A stretch of DNA of 64,000 nucleotides from Pseudomonas beijingensis (GCF_030687295.1 NZ_CP117425.1:5212001-5276000), one strand, 5' to 3'; shown: positions 25,072-34,113, counted from the first letter of the stretch. Notes: generated from the letters alone by a model not told the origin. Program-made: numbers and translations.

Positions 25072-26118
25072 TTAAATCAACCGCGCGGCCACCAGGATAT
25101 CCGCCACAGCCTGGAAGGTATTATCCGGCACAGGGTCCCCCGGTACTGCTCGTCGGGCGATGTCCTTGGCCAGGACGGTATCAAGGCTATGGGCGATCCC
25201 CAGGCCCCTGGCCTGCACGAGCATCTGCGCCGCCTCTTCGAGTTCGGCCTTGCACACCACCACCGGCACCGGGGTTTCACCGCGTACGTAACGTATACCC
25301 ACCACCCAACCAGGGTCGGAGCCGACCATCAACGATGCACGCCCCACGCCCAGCTTGGTGGCCAGGGCTTGCATTTCCCGACGTTGGCGCTGGCGTTCCT
25401 GCTTGATCAGCGGATCGCCGTCACTGTCCTTGCGCTCACGCTTCTGTTCGCTGCGGGTCATTTTCATGTCACGGCCGAACAGCCAGCGTTGCATCATCAC
25501 GTCTGCCGCCCCGACCAGCAGAAAGGCAGCTAGCACGGTGAACACCAGAGGCTTGAGGACCAGGTAGAAGGTTGATTCGATGCAACCGGCGCCGCAGCGC
25601 GAGGACTCCATCAGCGCCTGCAAGGCTCCGCGCCCGATCACGTAGAACGCCAGCCCCAGCAGTACGACCTTGATCACGCCTTTGAGGAATTCGACGAAAC
25701 TGCGCATCGAAAAAATGCGCTTGAAGCCGTCGATCGGATTGATACGTTTGATGTCCGGTTTGAGGGGTTCGACCGAGAACACCACGCCGCGCATGCTGAT
25801 GATGTTGGTCAGGATCACCGCCCCCACCGTCACGGCCACCACCGGCAGGGTGAGGTTGATCAGCAACTGCCCCGCGATGTCCAGCACCCGTGGCCAGACG
25901 GTGTGAAAAGGTTCGATGTAGATCAGCGCGATCAGGTCCAGCAACGCGGTGATCTGTGCCTGGGCCTTGGGCACCATGATCGAGATGCAGAGCGTGCAAA
26001 ACAGGATGACCATGCCCGAGACCAGGTCCTGACTCTTGGACACCTGGCCTTTCTTGCGCGCCTCGCTGAGCTTCTTGCTGGTGGCCGGCTGTGATTTCTC
26101 TTCGCTGCTATCGCTCAT
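25072..26118 (-). CDS. hrcU: T3SS export switch protein SctU (HrcU)
   Basis: A 348-residue inner-membrane export-gate protein of the FlhB/SctU family. N-terminal 'EKSQPATSKKLSEARKKGQV' is the classic start. Four membrane helices lie between residues 30 and 210, followed by 'QKRERKDSDGDPLIK' and the cytoplasmic domain. The self-cleavage motif NPTH is replaced by DPGW at residues 268-271, while the next residues (GIRYVRGETPVPVVV) are conserved. Cleavage by Asn cyclisation is therefore not expected. It is last in the minus-strand T3SS operon, 25 bases after sctT. Confidence 0.9.
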   Translation of the reverse strand: MSDSSEEKSQPATSKKLSEARKKGQVSKSQDLVSGMVILFCTLCISIMVPKAQAQITALLDLIALIYIEPFHTVWPRVLDIAGQLLINLTLPVVAVTVGAVILTNIISMRGVVFSVEPLKPDIKRINPIDGFKRIFSMRSFVEFLKGVIKVVLLGLAFYVIGRGALQALMESSRCGAGCIESTFYLVLKPLVFTVLAAFLLVGAADVMMQRWLFGRDMKMTRSEQKRERKDSDGDPLIKQERQRQRREMQALATKLGVGRASLMVGSDPGWVVGIRYVRGETPVPVVVCKAELEEAAQMLVQARGLGIAHSLDTVLAKDIARRAVPGDPVPDNTFQAVADILVAARLI

Positions 26119-26143
26119 GGACGCTTCGCCCGAAACAGGGAAG

Positions 26144-26958
26144 TCATACCGAATCGGCCAGCGTCTTCAGGAGCTCCACCGTACCGCGGAATTCGCCGAG
26201 TTGCTCGATCATCACCGGAATCAGGAAGCTGATGTAGACCACCATCAACACAGTGAAGAACAGATTTTTCACCGGCAGCGACAGACGTCGAAAATGTGCA
26301 GGTTGGGCGCCATGCGCGACAAGTAGGCGAGCATCAGGTCCGTGACCAGCATGCAGATGATCAGCGGCCCGACCATGATGACGCCGATGCGGGTCACCTG
26401 GTCGAGAATCTGCAGCACCGCCATCAACGCCGAGCTGGCAAACAACGGTGTGAACTCGGTCACCGGCCATAACAGATAGCTGTGGTAATAGCCGTCGACC
26501 ATCATGATGAAGCCGCTGGACATGAAGAACAGGGCGATCAACATCACCGTCAGCAAGGTGGCCATGACACTGGACTCTGCCGACGACAAGGGATCGACCA
26601 ACTGGGCCATGGTCGAGCCGCGTTGCAGATCGACCAACTCGCCGGCGACTTCCGCCGCCCAGAACGGAATGCCGAACAGCAGCCCGATGAGGATACCGAT
26701 CAGGAATTCCTTGATCAGTAGGCCGGCCAGGAAAAACCCACCATGGTCTGGCAGTGCCGTGAAAGCGCCATACACCGGAACAAACATGGGGATGGAAATG
26801 GATACCGCGACGCAGCTGCGGATCATGCCGGTCAGGCCCAGGCGGTTGAAGGCTGGGGTGATCACCACCACGCCCATGGCGCGGCTGGCAGACAGCGCCG
26901 CCGAGCTGATGACCGGGTAGGCGACTTCGATGAACTGGTTGGCAAGCTCGGTATTCAT
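26144..26958 (-). CDS. hrcT: T3SS export protein SctT (HrcT), frameshifted
   Basis: The N-terminal frame runs from the ATG at 26958 (MNTELANQFIEVAYPVISS) through the membrane segments to 'LSRMAPNLHIFD'. The remaining 'LSLPVKNLFFTVLMVVYISF' lies in another frame ending at 26144. Restoring one base near 26285 gives a 271-residue SctT, the usual size. SctT forms the export gate with SctR and SctS in the inner membrane. A GTG at 26976 overlapping sctS by 13 bases is an alternative start. Real mutation or sequencing error cannot be separated here. Confidence 0.85.
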
Positions 26959-26963
26959 GCCAT

Positions 26964-27233
26964 TCAGCGCGTCCACAACGGGAAGTTGTCGAGCACCTGG
27001 TTACCCAGCTCAAGCACCTGGCTGGCCAGCAGCGGCCCCACGAACACGATCGTCAGCAGCACTGCCACCAGCTTGACCGCCTGCGGCAGGGTCTGGTCCT
27101 GGATCTGGGTCAGTGCCTGCAGCAACCCCACTCCCAGACCGACGATGATCGCAACAGCCAGTGCCGGGGCGGACAACAGCAGCACCGTCATCAGCGCCTG
27201 ATTCATCAACGAAAGAAATACATCCTGGCCCAT
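26964..27233 (-). CDS. hrcS: T3SS export protein SctS (HrcS)
   Basis: An 89-residue protein of two membrane helices ('VLLLSAPALAVAIIVGLGVG' and 'LVAVLLTIVFVGPLLASQVL') joined by 'LLQALTQIQDQTLPQAVKL', the signature SctS/FliQ loop. It belongs to the SctRST export gate. Its ATG overlaps the sctR stop by one base, and sctT follows directly, showing translational coupling. Length equals the family norm. Confidence 0.95.
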   Translation of the reverse strand: MGQDVFLSLMNQALMTVLLLSAPALAVAIIVGLGVGLLQALTQIQDQTLPQAVKLVAVLLTIVFVGPLLASQVLELGNQVLDNFPLWTR

Positions 27234-27892
27234 CAGGTGCCCCCGTAGCTAAGAATCAAGCCATGCATCAAGCGCGACCAGCCGCTCAAGGCGACGAACA
27301 GAAAGAGCTTCAGCGGTATGGAAATCAGCGTAGGTGAGACCATGGACATGCCCATGGCCATCAATACGTTCGCCACCAGCAAGTCCACCACCAGAAAGGG
27401 GACGTACAGCAGGAAACCGATTTCGAAAGCACGGGTCAGCTCGGAGCTGACGAACGCCGGCACCAGTACCACCAAGTCATCATCGCGCAGATCGGCCCGG
27501 GCTTCAGGGGACCAGATGGTCTCCGTGGCCTGGATGAAAAAACCACGCTCGCTTTCGTTGGCGAAGCGCGAAAGGTGCGCCTGCAATGGCGGCCTCAGTG
27601 CATCACCGAACGCGGTCAACTGCTCGATGCTCTCGATGTTGAGATCGCGGCCCTGCACCTGCCGGTACATGTCGCCCAGCAACGGCGTAGTGACATAGAC
27701 CGACAGGATCAGGGCGATGCCGTACAGCACCATGTTGGGCGGCGTCTGTTGCACGCCCAGAGCGTTGCGAATCAGAAACAGCACCACGGAGATTTTCATG
27801 AAACCGGTCAGGGTCACCACTGCCAGCGGGATAAGACCGATGGTGGCGACGACAACAATGATTTCAATCAGGTTTGGCTGGTAGCCGTTCAT
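27233..27892 (-). CDS. hrcR: T3SS export protein SctR (HrcR)
   Basis: A 219-residue integral membrane protein of the FliP/SctR family. It shows 'TGFMKISVVLFLIRNALGVQ', 'PPNMVLYGIALILSVYVTTP', 'VPAFVSSELTRAFEIGFLLY', 'PFLVVDLLVANVLMAMGM' and 'SPTLISIPLKLFLFVALSGW', all standard SctR blocks. It assembles as a pentamer in the export gate. The ATG at 27892 overlaps the sctQ stop by four bases (ATGA), which fixes the start; a longer upstream frame is the sctQ gene read in another frame. Confidence 0.95.
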   Translation of the reverse strand: MNGYQPNLIEIIVVVATIGLIPLAVVTLTGFMKISVVLFLIRNALGVQQTPPNMVLYGIALILSVYVTTPLLGDMYRQVQGRDLNIESIEQLTAFGDALRPPLQAHLSRFANESERGFFIQATETIWSPEARADLRDDDLVVLVPAFVSSELTRAFEIGFLLYVPFLVVDLLVANVLMAMGMSMVSPTLISIPLKLFLFVALSGWSRLMHGLILSYGGT

Positions 27893-28947
27893 GACGCGGC
27901 GATGCTCAACACACGCACGCCCAGGCCTGGACCGATCCTGACCAATTGCCCCAGGCCGACGCGACGCCCGTTGATCATCAGGTCGACGTTGTCCTGGCGT
28001 TGCTCGGTGAACGACAGCAGGCTGCCCTCCCCCAGTTCGCGCAGTTGCGCCAGGGTCAACTCGACGCTGCCGGCCTGGCAAACCATTTTCAGTGGCAGTT
28101 CGTCCAGGCGCGAATCCAGATTTCGCCCGTCAGGGGTTTCACTCATGGAGGGTGCTTCGTTCACGGAAAAATCCTTGGAAAAATTGATGATCATCGGTGT
28201 TTCAAGCAGCGTCAGCCTGGTGCCGTCCTGGCGGGCCCGGGTGTGCAGACGACGGGCCACCACCAGCCGCACTTGGCCCATGGGCCAAGGGTCGAGCATC
28301 ACCACGTCGCCCGGGTTGAGGCTGCGCAGCTCGCCGACGCTCAGCTCGGCTTCGCCGGCCTCGACCACCAGCCACAGGCGCAGGTCTGTCAGCGCATGGG
28401 GAGCCGGCGGCGCATATCGACCGAGCCACTGCGCGACCCGCTCGCCAGCGTTAGCGCTCAAGTGCAGCGCAACGGGCATGGACGAGCCATCGAGCTGGAC
28501 TTGAGTGGCCAGGCGCAACGGGCAAGGTTGAGCGGCCAGGGCGGCGTGAGCCGGGTCGGCGTGGTCAATGAAACGCATCGATTGCCCGGTCAGGCGCTCC
28601 AACGGTTCGATCAGGCTCAGCAGGGCCAGCTCCAGCAGCATCGCGCCAGGCAAGGTTTGAAAGTCCAGGGCGACGGGCATACCCAGGGCGTGCAGTGCCT
28701 GCGCTGGCAGGTGCAGCCTGATGGCCGACGCGTCGCCCTCCTCGCCCAGCCCCAGCAACAGCTCAACCGCCGTGACGTCAGCTTCGGCAACGCAACCCCA
28801 GCGCACAGCAATGGCCTGACCTGCACATTCGCCCTTCCAGGTTTCGCGGCTACGATGCAGGCGGTTGTGCAGGTCCACCCATTGGGGATCGACAGGCGCC
28901 AATGACTCGGCAAAAGGTGTCCAGAGTGGGGGTTGGTGACAGCTCAC
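27889..28947 (-). CDS. hrcQ: T3SS cytoplasmic sorting-platform protein SctQ (HrcQ)
   Basis: A 352-residue, single-chain SctQ, unlike the split HrcQA/HrcQB of the classical P. syringae system. The N-terminal part is divergent. Two SpoA-like regions follow: about residues 195-250 ('LSVGELRSLNPGDVVML') and the C-terminal one ('VELTLAQLRELGEGSLLSF' to 'VRIGPGLGVRVLSI'). It forms the C-ring pods with SctK and SctL. Four-base overlaps occur with both sctO and sctR. No strong internal start for a short SctQ-C product was found. Confidence 0.85.
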   Translation of the reverse strand: MSCHQPPLWTPFAESLAPVDPQWVDLHNRLHRSRETWKGECAGQAIAVRWGCVAEADVTAVELLLGLGEEGDASAIRLHLPAQALHALGMPVALDFQTLPGAMLLELALLSLIEPLERLTGQSMRFIDHADPAHAALAAQPCPLRLATQVQLDGSSMPVALHLSANAGERVAQWLGRYAPPAPHALTDLRLWLVVEAGEAELSVGELRSLNPGDVVMLDPWPMGQVRLVVARRLHTRARQDGTRLTLLETPMIINFSKDFSVNEAPSMSETPDGRNLDSRLDELPLKMVCQAGSVELTLAQLRELGEGSLLSFTEQRQDNVDLMINGRRVGLGQLVRIGPGLGVRVLSIAAS

Positions 28948-29420
28948 GCACGGCCTCCGAGGGCAGCGCGAGGAATTTCGTCGGCTTCCAACCGGTGTTC
29001 GTCGATAAGGCGCTCGACACGCTCGCGGCCTTCGAGCAAGGTGTCGCAGGCCTGCGCCTGGCGCTGTCGAGCCACATGGGCAACCCGGAACACTTCGCGC
29101 TGATGCTCGTGGATTTCCAAGGTGCGCGCCACTTCACTGACGCTCACTTCCAGCTGTCGCTGTCCGCCCTCGTACAGCGCCTCCAGGTGCTCCTGGGCCA
29201 TACGCCAGTCACTGATCGACATGCCTTCGCTGATCGAGCCGTAGATACGCTCAGCTTCACGGGCCAGGGTCTCACGGTGCAGGCGCAGTTTTTCCTTGGC
29301 GTCATCCAGTGCCACGTTGGTTTCCCGGCAGCGTCGCTGCTGAGCGACCAGTTGGCTGGACGCACGTTGCTCACGCAATTGGCGCAACGCTTGAAGGCTG
29401 CGCATGTCACTGGTTTTCAT
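28944..29420 (-). CDS. T3SS stalk protein SctO (HrpO/YscO-like)
   Basis: A 158-residue, almost entirely helical protein rich in Arg, Glu, Gln and Leu ('LRQLREQRASSQLVAQQRR', 'AREAERIYGSI'), predicted to form an antiparallel coiled coil. It sits between sctN and sctQ, exactly where SctO proteins are encoded. SctO links the ATPase to the SctV ring and turns with it. There is little sequence identity to work with, so position, size and helix content carry the call. No ruler gene (SctP) follows it, which is unusual. Confidence 0.8.
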   Translation of the reverse strand: MKTSDMRSLQALRQLREQRASSQLVAQQRRCRETNVALDDAKEKLRLHRETLAREAERIYGSISEGMSISDWRMAQEHLEALYEGGQRQLEVSVSEVARTLEIHEHQREVFRVAHVARQRQAQACDTLLEGRERVERLIDEHRLEADEIPRAALGGRA

Positions 29421-29436
29421 AAGACCTCCATGGTTA

Positions 29437-30759
29437 TCAAGCCATCACCCTGCGCATGTGTCGCAGGGTTTCATCGGGGCTGCTTGGCTCGTTGGCTCCT
29501 TGGCGCAAGAACGCCTCAATGGCCTCATGCCGCTCAATCGCCTCGTCGGCCAGTGGGTCGCTCCCGGCGGCGTATTCACCGACCCGGATCAGCATTTCGA
29601 TCTCGTTGCGCCGCGCCATCAGCTCGCGCATGCGCATGGCCAGGTGGCGTTGCTCGTCGTCACACACCTGGTCCATCAACCGGCTACGGCTTTGCAGCAC
29701 ATCCACCGCCGGGAAAAAGTTGCGTTGCGCCAGTTCGGCGCTGAGCACGATGTGCCCATCGAGGATCGAGCGGGTTTCTTCGGCCACCGGGTCCATCGAG
29801 GCATCACCTTCGGTGAGCACGGTATACAACCCGGTGATGCTGCCGGTCTCGCCGGGGCCGGCGCGTTCAAGCAAGCGCGGCAAGGCGGAGAAAAAGGAGG
29901 GTGGGTAGCCGCGTCGGGTCGGCGGCTCGCCCACCGCCAGGCCGATTTCCCGCTGGGCCCGGGCAAAGCGGGTCAGGCTGTCCATCAACAGCAGTACGTT
30001 GCGGCCCTGGTCGCGGTGGTATTCGGCCAGTGCCGTGGCAACAAAGGCGGCGCGTACCCGCTCGGCGGCCGGACGGTCGGAGGTGGCGACCACGGCAACG
30101 GTACGCGCCCGGGCCTCGGCGCCCAACTGCACATCCAGCAGTTCGCGCACTTCACGGCCGCGCTCACCGATCAGGGCGATCACGATGACATCGGCATTGG
30201 TATTGCGCACGATGCTCGCCAGCAGTGACGACTTGCCCACCCCCGGCTCACCGAAAATACCCATGCGCTGGCCCTGGGCCAAGGTCAGCAGGCCGTCGAT
30301 GCTGCGCACCCCCAAGGACATCGGATGGGCGATCAGTTGGCGACTGAACGGCGCTGGGGGTTCGGCATGCAAGGGGTAGCGTTGCAACACGCCCAGCGGC
30401 GGGCTGCCATCGAGAAATTCGCCCATGGGGCTGATCACTCGGCCCAGCTGCGCATCGCCGACGCTCACCCCCAGGGTCTCGCCGGTGGCGATGATTTCGG
30501 TGCGAGTCGACAGGCCGTCCATCGAGCCGATGGGCGAAAGGATCGCTTCGTCATCTTCAAAGCCAATGACTTCGGCAGCCAGGCTGCGGCCGCTGCCGGG
30601 TTCGCGCAACTGGCACAGTTCACCGATGTGCACACCGGCGACGCTGGCGCGCAGCAGCACCCCACGGATGCTGCGGATGGTGCCCTTCATGGGACGCGGT
30701 CGGGCATTGGCCAGACGCTCGGCCAGGCGCGGCAGCAGGTCGTGGGGGATAGTGGTCAC
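29437..30759 (-). CDS. hrcN: T3SS ATPase SctN (HrcN)
   Basis: A 440-residue F1-beta-like ATPase that strips chaperones and drives export. Walker A 'GIFGEPGVGKSSLLASIVRN' lies near residue 165, 'VIVIALIGERGREVRELLD' follows, and Walker B is 'NVLLLMDSLTRFARAQREIG'. 'VGEPPTRRGYPPSFFSALPR' is the SctN/FliI family block. Length is standard. Its ATG overlaps the sctL stop by four bases. No frameshift. Confidence 0.97.
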   Translation of the reverse strand: MTTIPHDLLPRLAERLANARPRPMKGTIRSIRGVLLRASVAGVHIGELCQLREPGSGRSLAAEVIGFEDDEAILSPIGSMDGLSTRTEIIATGETLGVSVGDAQLGRVISPMGEFLDGSPPLGVLQRYPLHAEPPAPFSRQLIAHPMSLGVRSIDGLLTLAQGQRMGIFGEPGVGKSSLLASIVRNTNADVIVIALIGERGREVRELLDVQLGAEARARTVAVVATSDRPAAERVRAAFVATALAEYHRDQGRNVLLLMDSLTRFARAQREIGLAVGEPPTRRGYPPSFFSALPRLLERAGPGETGSITGLYTVLTEGDASMDPVAEETRSILDGHIVLSAELAQRNFFPAVDVLQSRSRLMDQVCDDEQRHLAMRMRELMARRNEIEMLIRVGEYAAGSDPLADEAIERHEAIEAFLRQGANEPSSPDETLRHMRRVMA

Positions 30760-31349
30760 GGCTGTGCCTCGTCGGCGTACGGCAGCAGGTTACGGCGCAG
30801 GTTGAGCAACTGGGCTTCAAGCCCCAGCTCGACCGAACCCACCGGACTGCTCAGCCGTGCCTGACCGCCTTGCAATCGATCGTCTGGCTCCACCGCAATC
30901 GCCGGCAAGCCATCCTCTTGCAGTTTGAGCTGCTGACGCACCGCTTCGGCGTCCTGGCGGGAGACGAACAGGGTCAGGGCCTGGTCCTGGCGGAACGCCC
31001 CCAATGCCTTGCGGGCGCAGCGCATCACGCGCTCGGCATCGTCCATGTCATCGAGTATTTCGCGCACAATGCCCAACGCCAGATCGGCCAGGGACGTTTC
31101 CAGCCCGGCCAGCCAGGCATCGATCCTCAACGACGTTTCGCCCAGCAGTGCGCTGACCTGTTCGGCCCCCTCCCGGCGTCCGCTTTCAAAGCCTTCGGCG
31201 TGGGCTTGTTGCAACCACTGCTCACTGTCTTGCCTGATGGCCTCAGCCTCGTCACGGGCGGCCTGCAGGAAGGCGTAGCCGTCTATCCACAGGTCTGCCT
31301 GTTCGGCACGCAGAATACGGGCGGCAGGACGGGTCGGAAGCGCTCTCAT
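30756..31349 (-). CDS. T3SS stator protein SctL (HrpE/YscL-like)
   Basis: A 197-residue soluble protein of the SctL/FliH family, which anchors and regulates the SctN ATPase. The long helical N-terminal half (ARDEAEAIRQDSEQWLQQAH) precedes a C-terminal domain with 'ALTLFVSRQDAEAVRQQLK' and the closing 'SSPVGSVELGLEAQLLNLRR', the typical 'G.v.lgl..Ql..l' SctL ending. Four-base overlaps on both sides lock it into the operon. Confidence 0.85.
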   Translation of the reverse strand: MRALPTRPAARILRAEQADLWIDGYAFLQAARDEAEAIRQDSEQWLQQAHAEGFESGRREGAEQVSALLGETSLRIDAWLAGLETSLADLALGIVREILDDMDDAERVMRCARKALGAFRQDQALTLFVSRQDAEAVRQQLKLQEDGLPAIAVEPDDRLQGGQARLSSPVGSVELGLEAQLLNLRRNLLPYADEAQP

Positions 31350-31987
31350 CGGGTCCCCTGCTCGTCAGGCTGTTGAAGGTTCGAGGCGGCGCTGCGCACG
31401 ATGGCCTGGGCATTGGCTGCCGACGTGGAGCCTATCGGTGCGCTCTCATCCGGCAGTTCGGCAAACCGCAGGCGCAGCCAGGGCTGAAGTAGCACTGGCT
31501 GGGCTCTCAGCCAAACGGCGATGCAGCGGCCGCCATCATGGTCGATGGCTTCAAGCAGTTCAGCCGGCTGGCGCAGCAAATCGGCGCCGCCGCCCAGGGC
31601 CCGGTTTGCCAGGGCCAGGGCAAACACGTCACTGCCCAGCGAATCGCGCAACTGGTTGACCACATCGCCACGGATCTCGCGGCTCAGGGTGGTGCTATGC
31701 ACAATCGCGCCACACAGACGCGGCAGGCGTTTGAAGGCCTCGGGAGACAGCGTCAGCACCGGCAGATCGTCCACATCGGGCAGCGGCAGGTGACCGGGAG
31801 CCTGCAGCGCATGGCGGCTGAGCAACAGGCGTATCAATCGCGCCTGGAAGCGCGGCTGTTGGCGCAATGCACTCAGCTGCGCACTGCCGAGGTCGTCGGG
31901 GAAGCACGCCGCAAGAGGCGGCGTGCCGACGAAATCCAGCGGCTGTTCGATCAAGTTGTGCCACTGCTGCAACGCGTCGGCACTCAT
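31346..31987 (-). CDS. T3SS sorting-platform protein SctK (HrpD-like)
   Basis: A 213-residue protein between sctJ and sctL, the usual place of SctK/HrpD/YscK. Residues 35-60 'LRQQPRFQARLIRLLL' and 'RLPRLCGAIVHSTTLSREI' fit the weakly conserved SctK pattern. SctK connects the sorting platform to SctD. It overlaps both neighbours by four bases. The assignment rests mainly on synteny, because the family is very divergent. Confidence 0.7.
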   Translation of the reverse strand: MSADALQQWHNLIEQPLDFVGTPPLAACFPDDLGSAQLSALRQQPRFQARLIRLLLSRHALQAPGHLPLPDVDDLPVLTLSPEAFKRLPRLCGAIVHSTTLSREIRGDVVNQLRDSLGSDVFALALANRALGGGADLLRQPAELLEAIDHDGGRCIAVWLRAQPVLLQPWLRLRFAELPDESAPIGSTSAANAQAIVRSAASNLQQPDEQGTR

Positions 31988-32766
31988 TTCACGCCCTCCA
32001 GCTCATACAAGGCACGGGAGGCGCGTCGTTGCCAGTGCTGCCAGCCCAACACACCGACCATCGACAGCGCGACCAGCAGCAGAACGCCGAACAGCATCCA
32101 GGCACGGGGCAGGTTGTCTTCAAGCATCCATATGCCCAGGAAGCTGGCCAGGCGCGGCTGTGCGTTGGCCCGACCGCTGCCGGTGGTGGCCTTGATTACC
32201 GTGACCGACACCCCTTCGTAGCTCAAGCCGGAGATGCCGTTGGCCACCAGGGTCTTGATCTGCGGGATCAGGGCGTTGATGTCGGTATTGGGGTCGTAGC
32301 GCACCAGCACTGAAGCCGACGACGGGGAAATCACCCGTTTGAGCAGGTCATTGTCGGGTAGCACCACATGTACCCGGGCGGAGACCACACCGTCGATCAG
32401 CGAGACGCTGTGCGAGAGCTCTTCACTGAGCGCATAGACCATCTGGGCCCTTTCTTGCACGGGAGAGGACACCAGGCCACCACTTTTGAACACGGCGCCC
32501 ATGTTGGAAAAGGTCTGGCCCGGCAAGCCGGCTTCGTCGAGCAGGCTCATGGCCTCGGCAAAGCGTTTTTCGTCCACCACCAAGGTGAGTTGGCCGTTTT
32601 CCTGGACCTTGCGCGAGGCCGGCACACCTTCGCGCAGCAGCACCGCGACCATGGCATTGGCCTCGCGCTCGCTGAGGTTGGTGTACAGGTCGATATCGCA
32701 GCCCTGCAGCATGCTGGCAAAGGCAAGGACAATCATCAGACGCACGGCATGGCAACGGCGGGACAT
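31984..32766 (-). CDS. hrcJ: T3SS inner-ring lipoprotein SctJ (HrcJ)
   Basis: A 260-residue lipoprotein that forms the inner membrane ring. The signal peptide ends in the lipobox LQGC (Cys 23), followed by 'DIDLYTNLSEREANAMVAVL', the family signature. 'SVSLIDGVVSARVHVVLPDN' and 'PQIKTLVANGISGLSYEGVS' are the two ring-building motifs. A membrane helix near the C-terminus ('WMLFGVLLLVALSMVGVL') precedes a short cytoplasmic tail. Length and layout are standard for HrcJ/YscJ. Confidence 0.95.
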   Translation of the reverse strand: MSRRCHAVRLMIVLAFASMLQGCDIDLYTNLSEREANAMVAVLLREGVPASRKVQENGQLTLVVDEKRFAEAMSLLDEAGLPGQTFSNMGAVFKSGGLVSSPVQERAQMVYALSEELSHSVSLIDGVVSARVHVVLPDNDLLKRVISPSSASVLVRYDPNTDINALIPQIKTLVANGISGLSYEGVSVTVIKATTGSGRANAQPRLASFLGIWMLEDNLPRAWMLFGVLLLVALSMVGVLGWQHWQRRASRALYELEGVK

Positions 32767-32770
32767 GGCT

Positions 32771-33220
32771 TTATTGACCTTTCAAGAGCGTGTTGGCTGC
32801 GCCGGAAATCTGCGTCGCGCCACGAACGACCATCTGAGTTTCAATGGAGTAATCGAACATGCGGCCCAGCGATTGGACGATCTGGTCGACCTGCTGATCG
32901 CCGACCTTTTTTCCCGACTCGCCCGCCGCGCCCTCAGGAAGTGACGCGATCTGTTGCGTACCGGAGGGCGCCACAGCGTTGCCAGCCGTCGGCCCGTTGG
33001 TCAGCGCATCGGCACGCTTGGCGAAGTTTTGCGAACGGTCGATGAAGCCATTCAGGCGCTCCATCAAGCCTTCGCCGATCTGGTGCGGACTGGCGCCGGC
33101 GGGCATGCCCTTGGCGCTGTTTGTCATGTGTTCGAACAAGTTCTGGGAGGCCTGCAAATCGACCTGCCCTCCTGACGGCGGCAGCGCCGCCGTGGCTGTT
33201 GTTCCGAGACTTACCGTCAT
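32771..33220 (-). CDS. T3SS inner-rod protein SctI (HrpB-like)
   Basis: A 149-residue protein just upstream of sctJ. The N-terminal part is low in complexity (Ala/Gly/Ser/Gln) and probably unfolded, as expected of an exported subunit. The C-terminal 40 residues 'IVQSLGRMFDYSIETQMVVR' to 'AANTLLKGQ' form the conserved helix of SctI/YscI rod subunits. It anchors the needle to the export gate. It starts 9 bases after the stop of the small gene upstream. Confidence 0.75.
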   Translation of the reverse strand: MTVSLGTTATAALPPSGGQVDLQASQNLFEHMTNSAKGMPAGASPHQIGEGLMERLNGFIDRSQNFAKRADALTNGPTAGNAVAPSGTQQIASLPEGAAGESGKKVGDQQVDQIVQSLGRMFDYSIETQMVVRGATQISGAANTLLKGQ

Positions 33221-33229
33221 GGCGTGGGC

Positions 33230-33442
33230 CTACTCGTCATCGTCCGACTGGGCTTCGTTCAGGATTTCCTGGGCACGAGGCATGATGATGAACTGGCCAC
33301 CAATCGTGACGGCCTGGGTGATCAGGGCCTCGGTGAGTTCTCCATCGCTCAGCTCGCTCTTGGCGTTGTCCACCGCTGCGTTGAACTGCGCTTCGGAGTT
33401 GGCAGTGACAGCGGAATTTTCGCTGATGGGGGTGACTGACAT
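33230..33442 (-). CDS. small T3SS protein, needle-subunit candidate
   Basis: A 70-residue acidic protein with AAGGAG seven bases before the ATG, directly upstream of sctI. 'AQFNAAVDNAKSELSDGEL' and 'ITQAVTIGGQFIIMPRAQEI' suggest two helices separated by a turn, the general plan of SctF needle subunits and of NopA-like proteins. Sequence similarity is too weak to be sure. The other small gene at 40743-40904 is the rival candidate. Confidence 0.55.
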   Translation of the reverse strand: MSVTPISENSAVTANSEAQFNAAVDNAKSELSDGELTEALITQAVTIGGQFIIMPRAQEILNEAQSDDDE

Positions 33443-33507
33443 GGTGGTTCTCCTTGACGGGGTTGATGGAAGATCGATCGGTTAATGGAGCCTACAGGCG
33501 AGTGCTT

Positions 33508-34113
33508 TCACTCTTGTGTCACCGCACCGCCCCTGAACACACGCACGCCGCGCTCGCGAGTCGTCGCCATCGGCGTCGGGGTCGACGTAAGCGGTTGGTC
33601 GAAGTGCTGCTCGATCATGGCCAGCCAGGCCGGCGGCCCGGAAACGAGCAACTCATCGCCATCGGGTCCGGTGCGCACCGACATATGCGTGCCGTAGACA
33701 TCCCGGCTGGTGACGTAATCCTGCAACTGCTCCAACTGCCGGCCCTGGGCCTTGAAGCGTCGCGTATCGGTTTCGGAGTCGGCGGAGAGGTAAAGCACAT
33801 TGCCGTCGAAGTACCACGTCAGGCCGTTGAAGTCGCACAGCGCCGTCAGAAAGTCGCCGGCGGACTCGGCACGTATCCGGCTGCGCGATTTGCCGCGTAC
33901 CTTGTCCGACATGACGACGCTCAGGTCCATATTTCGGCCAAACTCTTGCAGCGCGGCGCGCACGTCCTGCTCAACCAACACATAGGCATAGGGCCGAGCG
34001 AACCAGTCCGGCTGCGGGTTGGCATCGTCGACTTGCGTTCGATCGGCGGCCAGCAGGTTAAGCGCGATAAACACCAGCGCCACGCCGATCGCCGCCCGCG
34101 AGACCTTACGCAT
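33508..34113 (-). CDS. T3SS secretin N-terminal protein (HrcC1/RhcC1-like)
   Basis: A 201-residue periplasmic protein with a signal peptide (AAIGVALVFIALNLLAADR). It is followed by 'PYAYVLVEQDVRAALQEFGR', 'SVVMSDKVRGKSRSRI', 'AGDFLTALCDFNGLTWYFDG' and 'LYLSADSE', the N0-N1 domains that begin HrcC secretins. It ends before any secretin core, with normal codon use to the stop, so it appears to be a naturally short split secretin. The channel half is probably the gene at 35510-36845. The start at 34113 gives a clean signal peptide. Confidence 0.85.
   Translation of the reverse strand: MRKVSRAAIGVALVFIALNLLAADRTQVDDANPQPDWFARPYAYVLVEQDVRAALQEFGRNMDLSVVMSDKVRGKSRSRIRAESAGDFLTALCDFNGLTWYFDGNVLYLSADSETDTRRFKAQGRQLEQLQDYVTSRDVYGTHMSVRTGPDGDELLVSGPPAWLAMIEQHFDQPLTSTPTPMATTRERGVRVFRGGAVTQE

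Noticed and set aside
28144..28146. Internal ATG in sctQ, considered as the start of a separate short SctQ-C product
   Set aside because: The bases before it (CACCCTCC) do not form a Shine-Dalgarno site.
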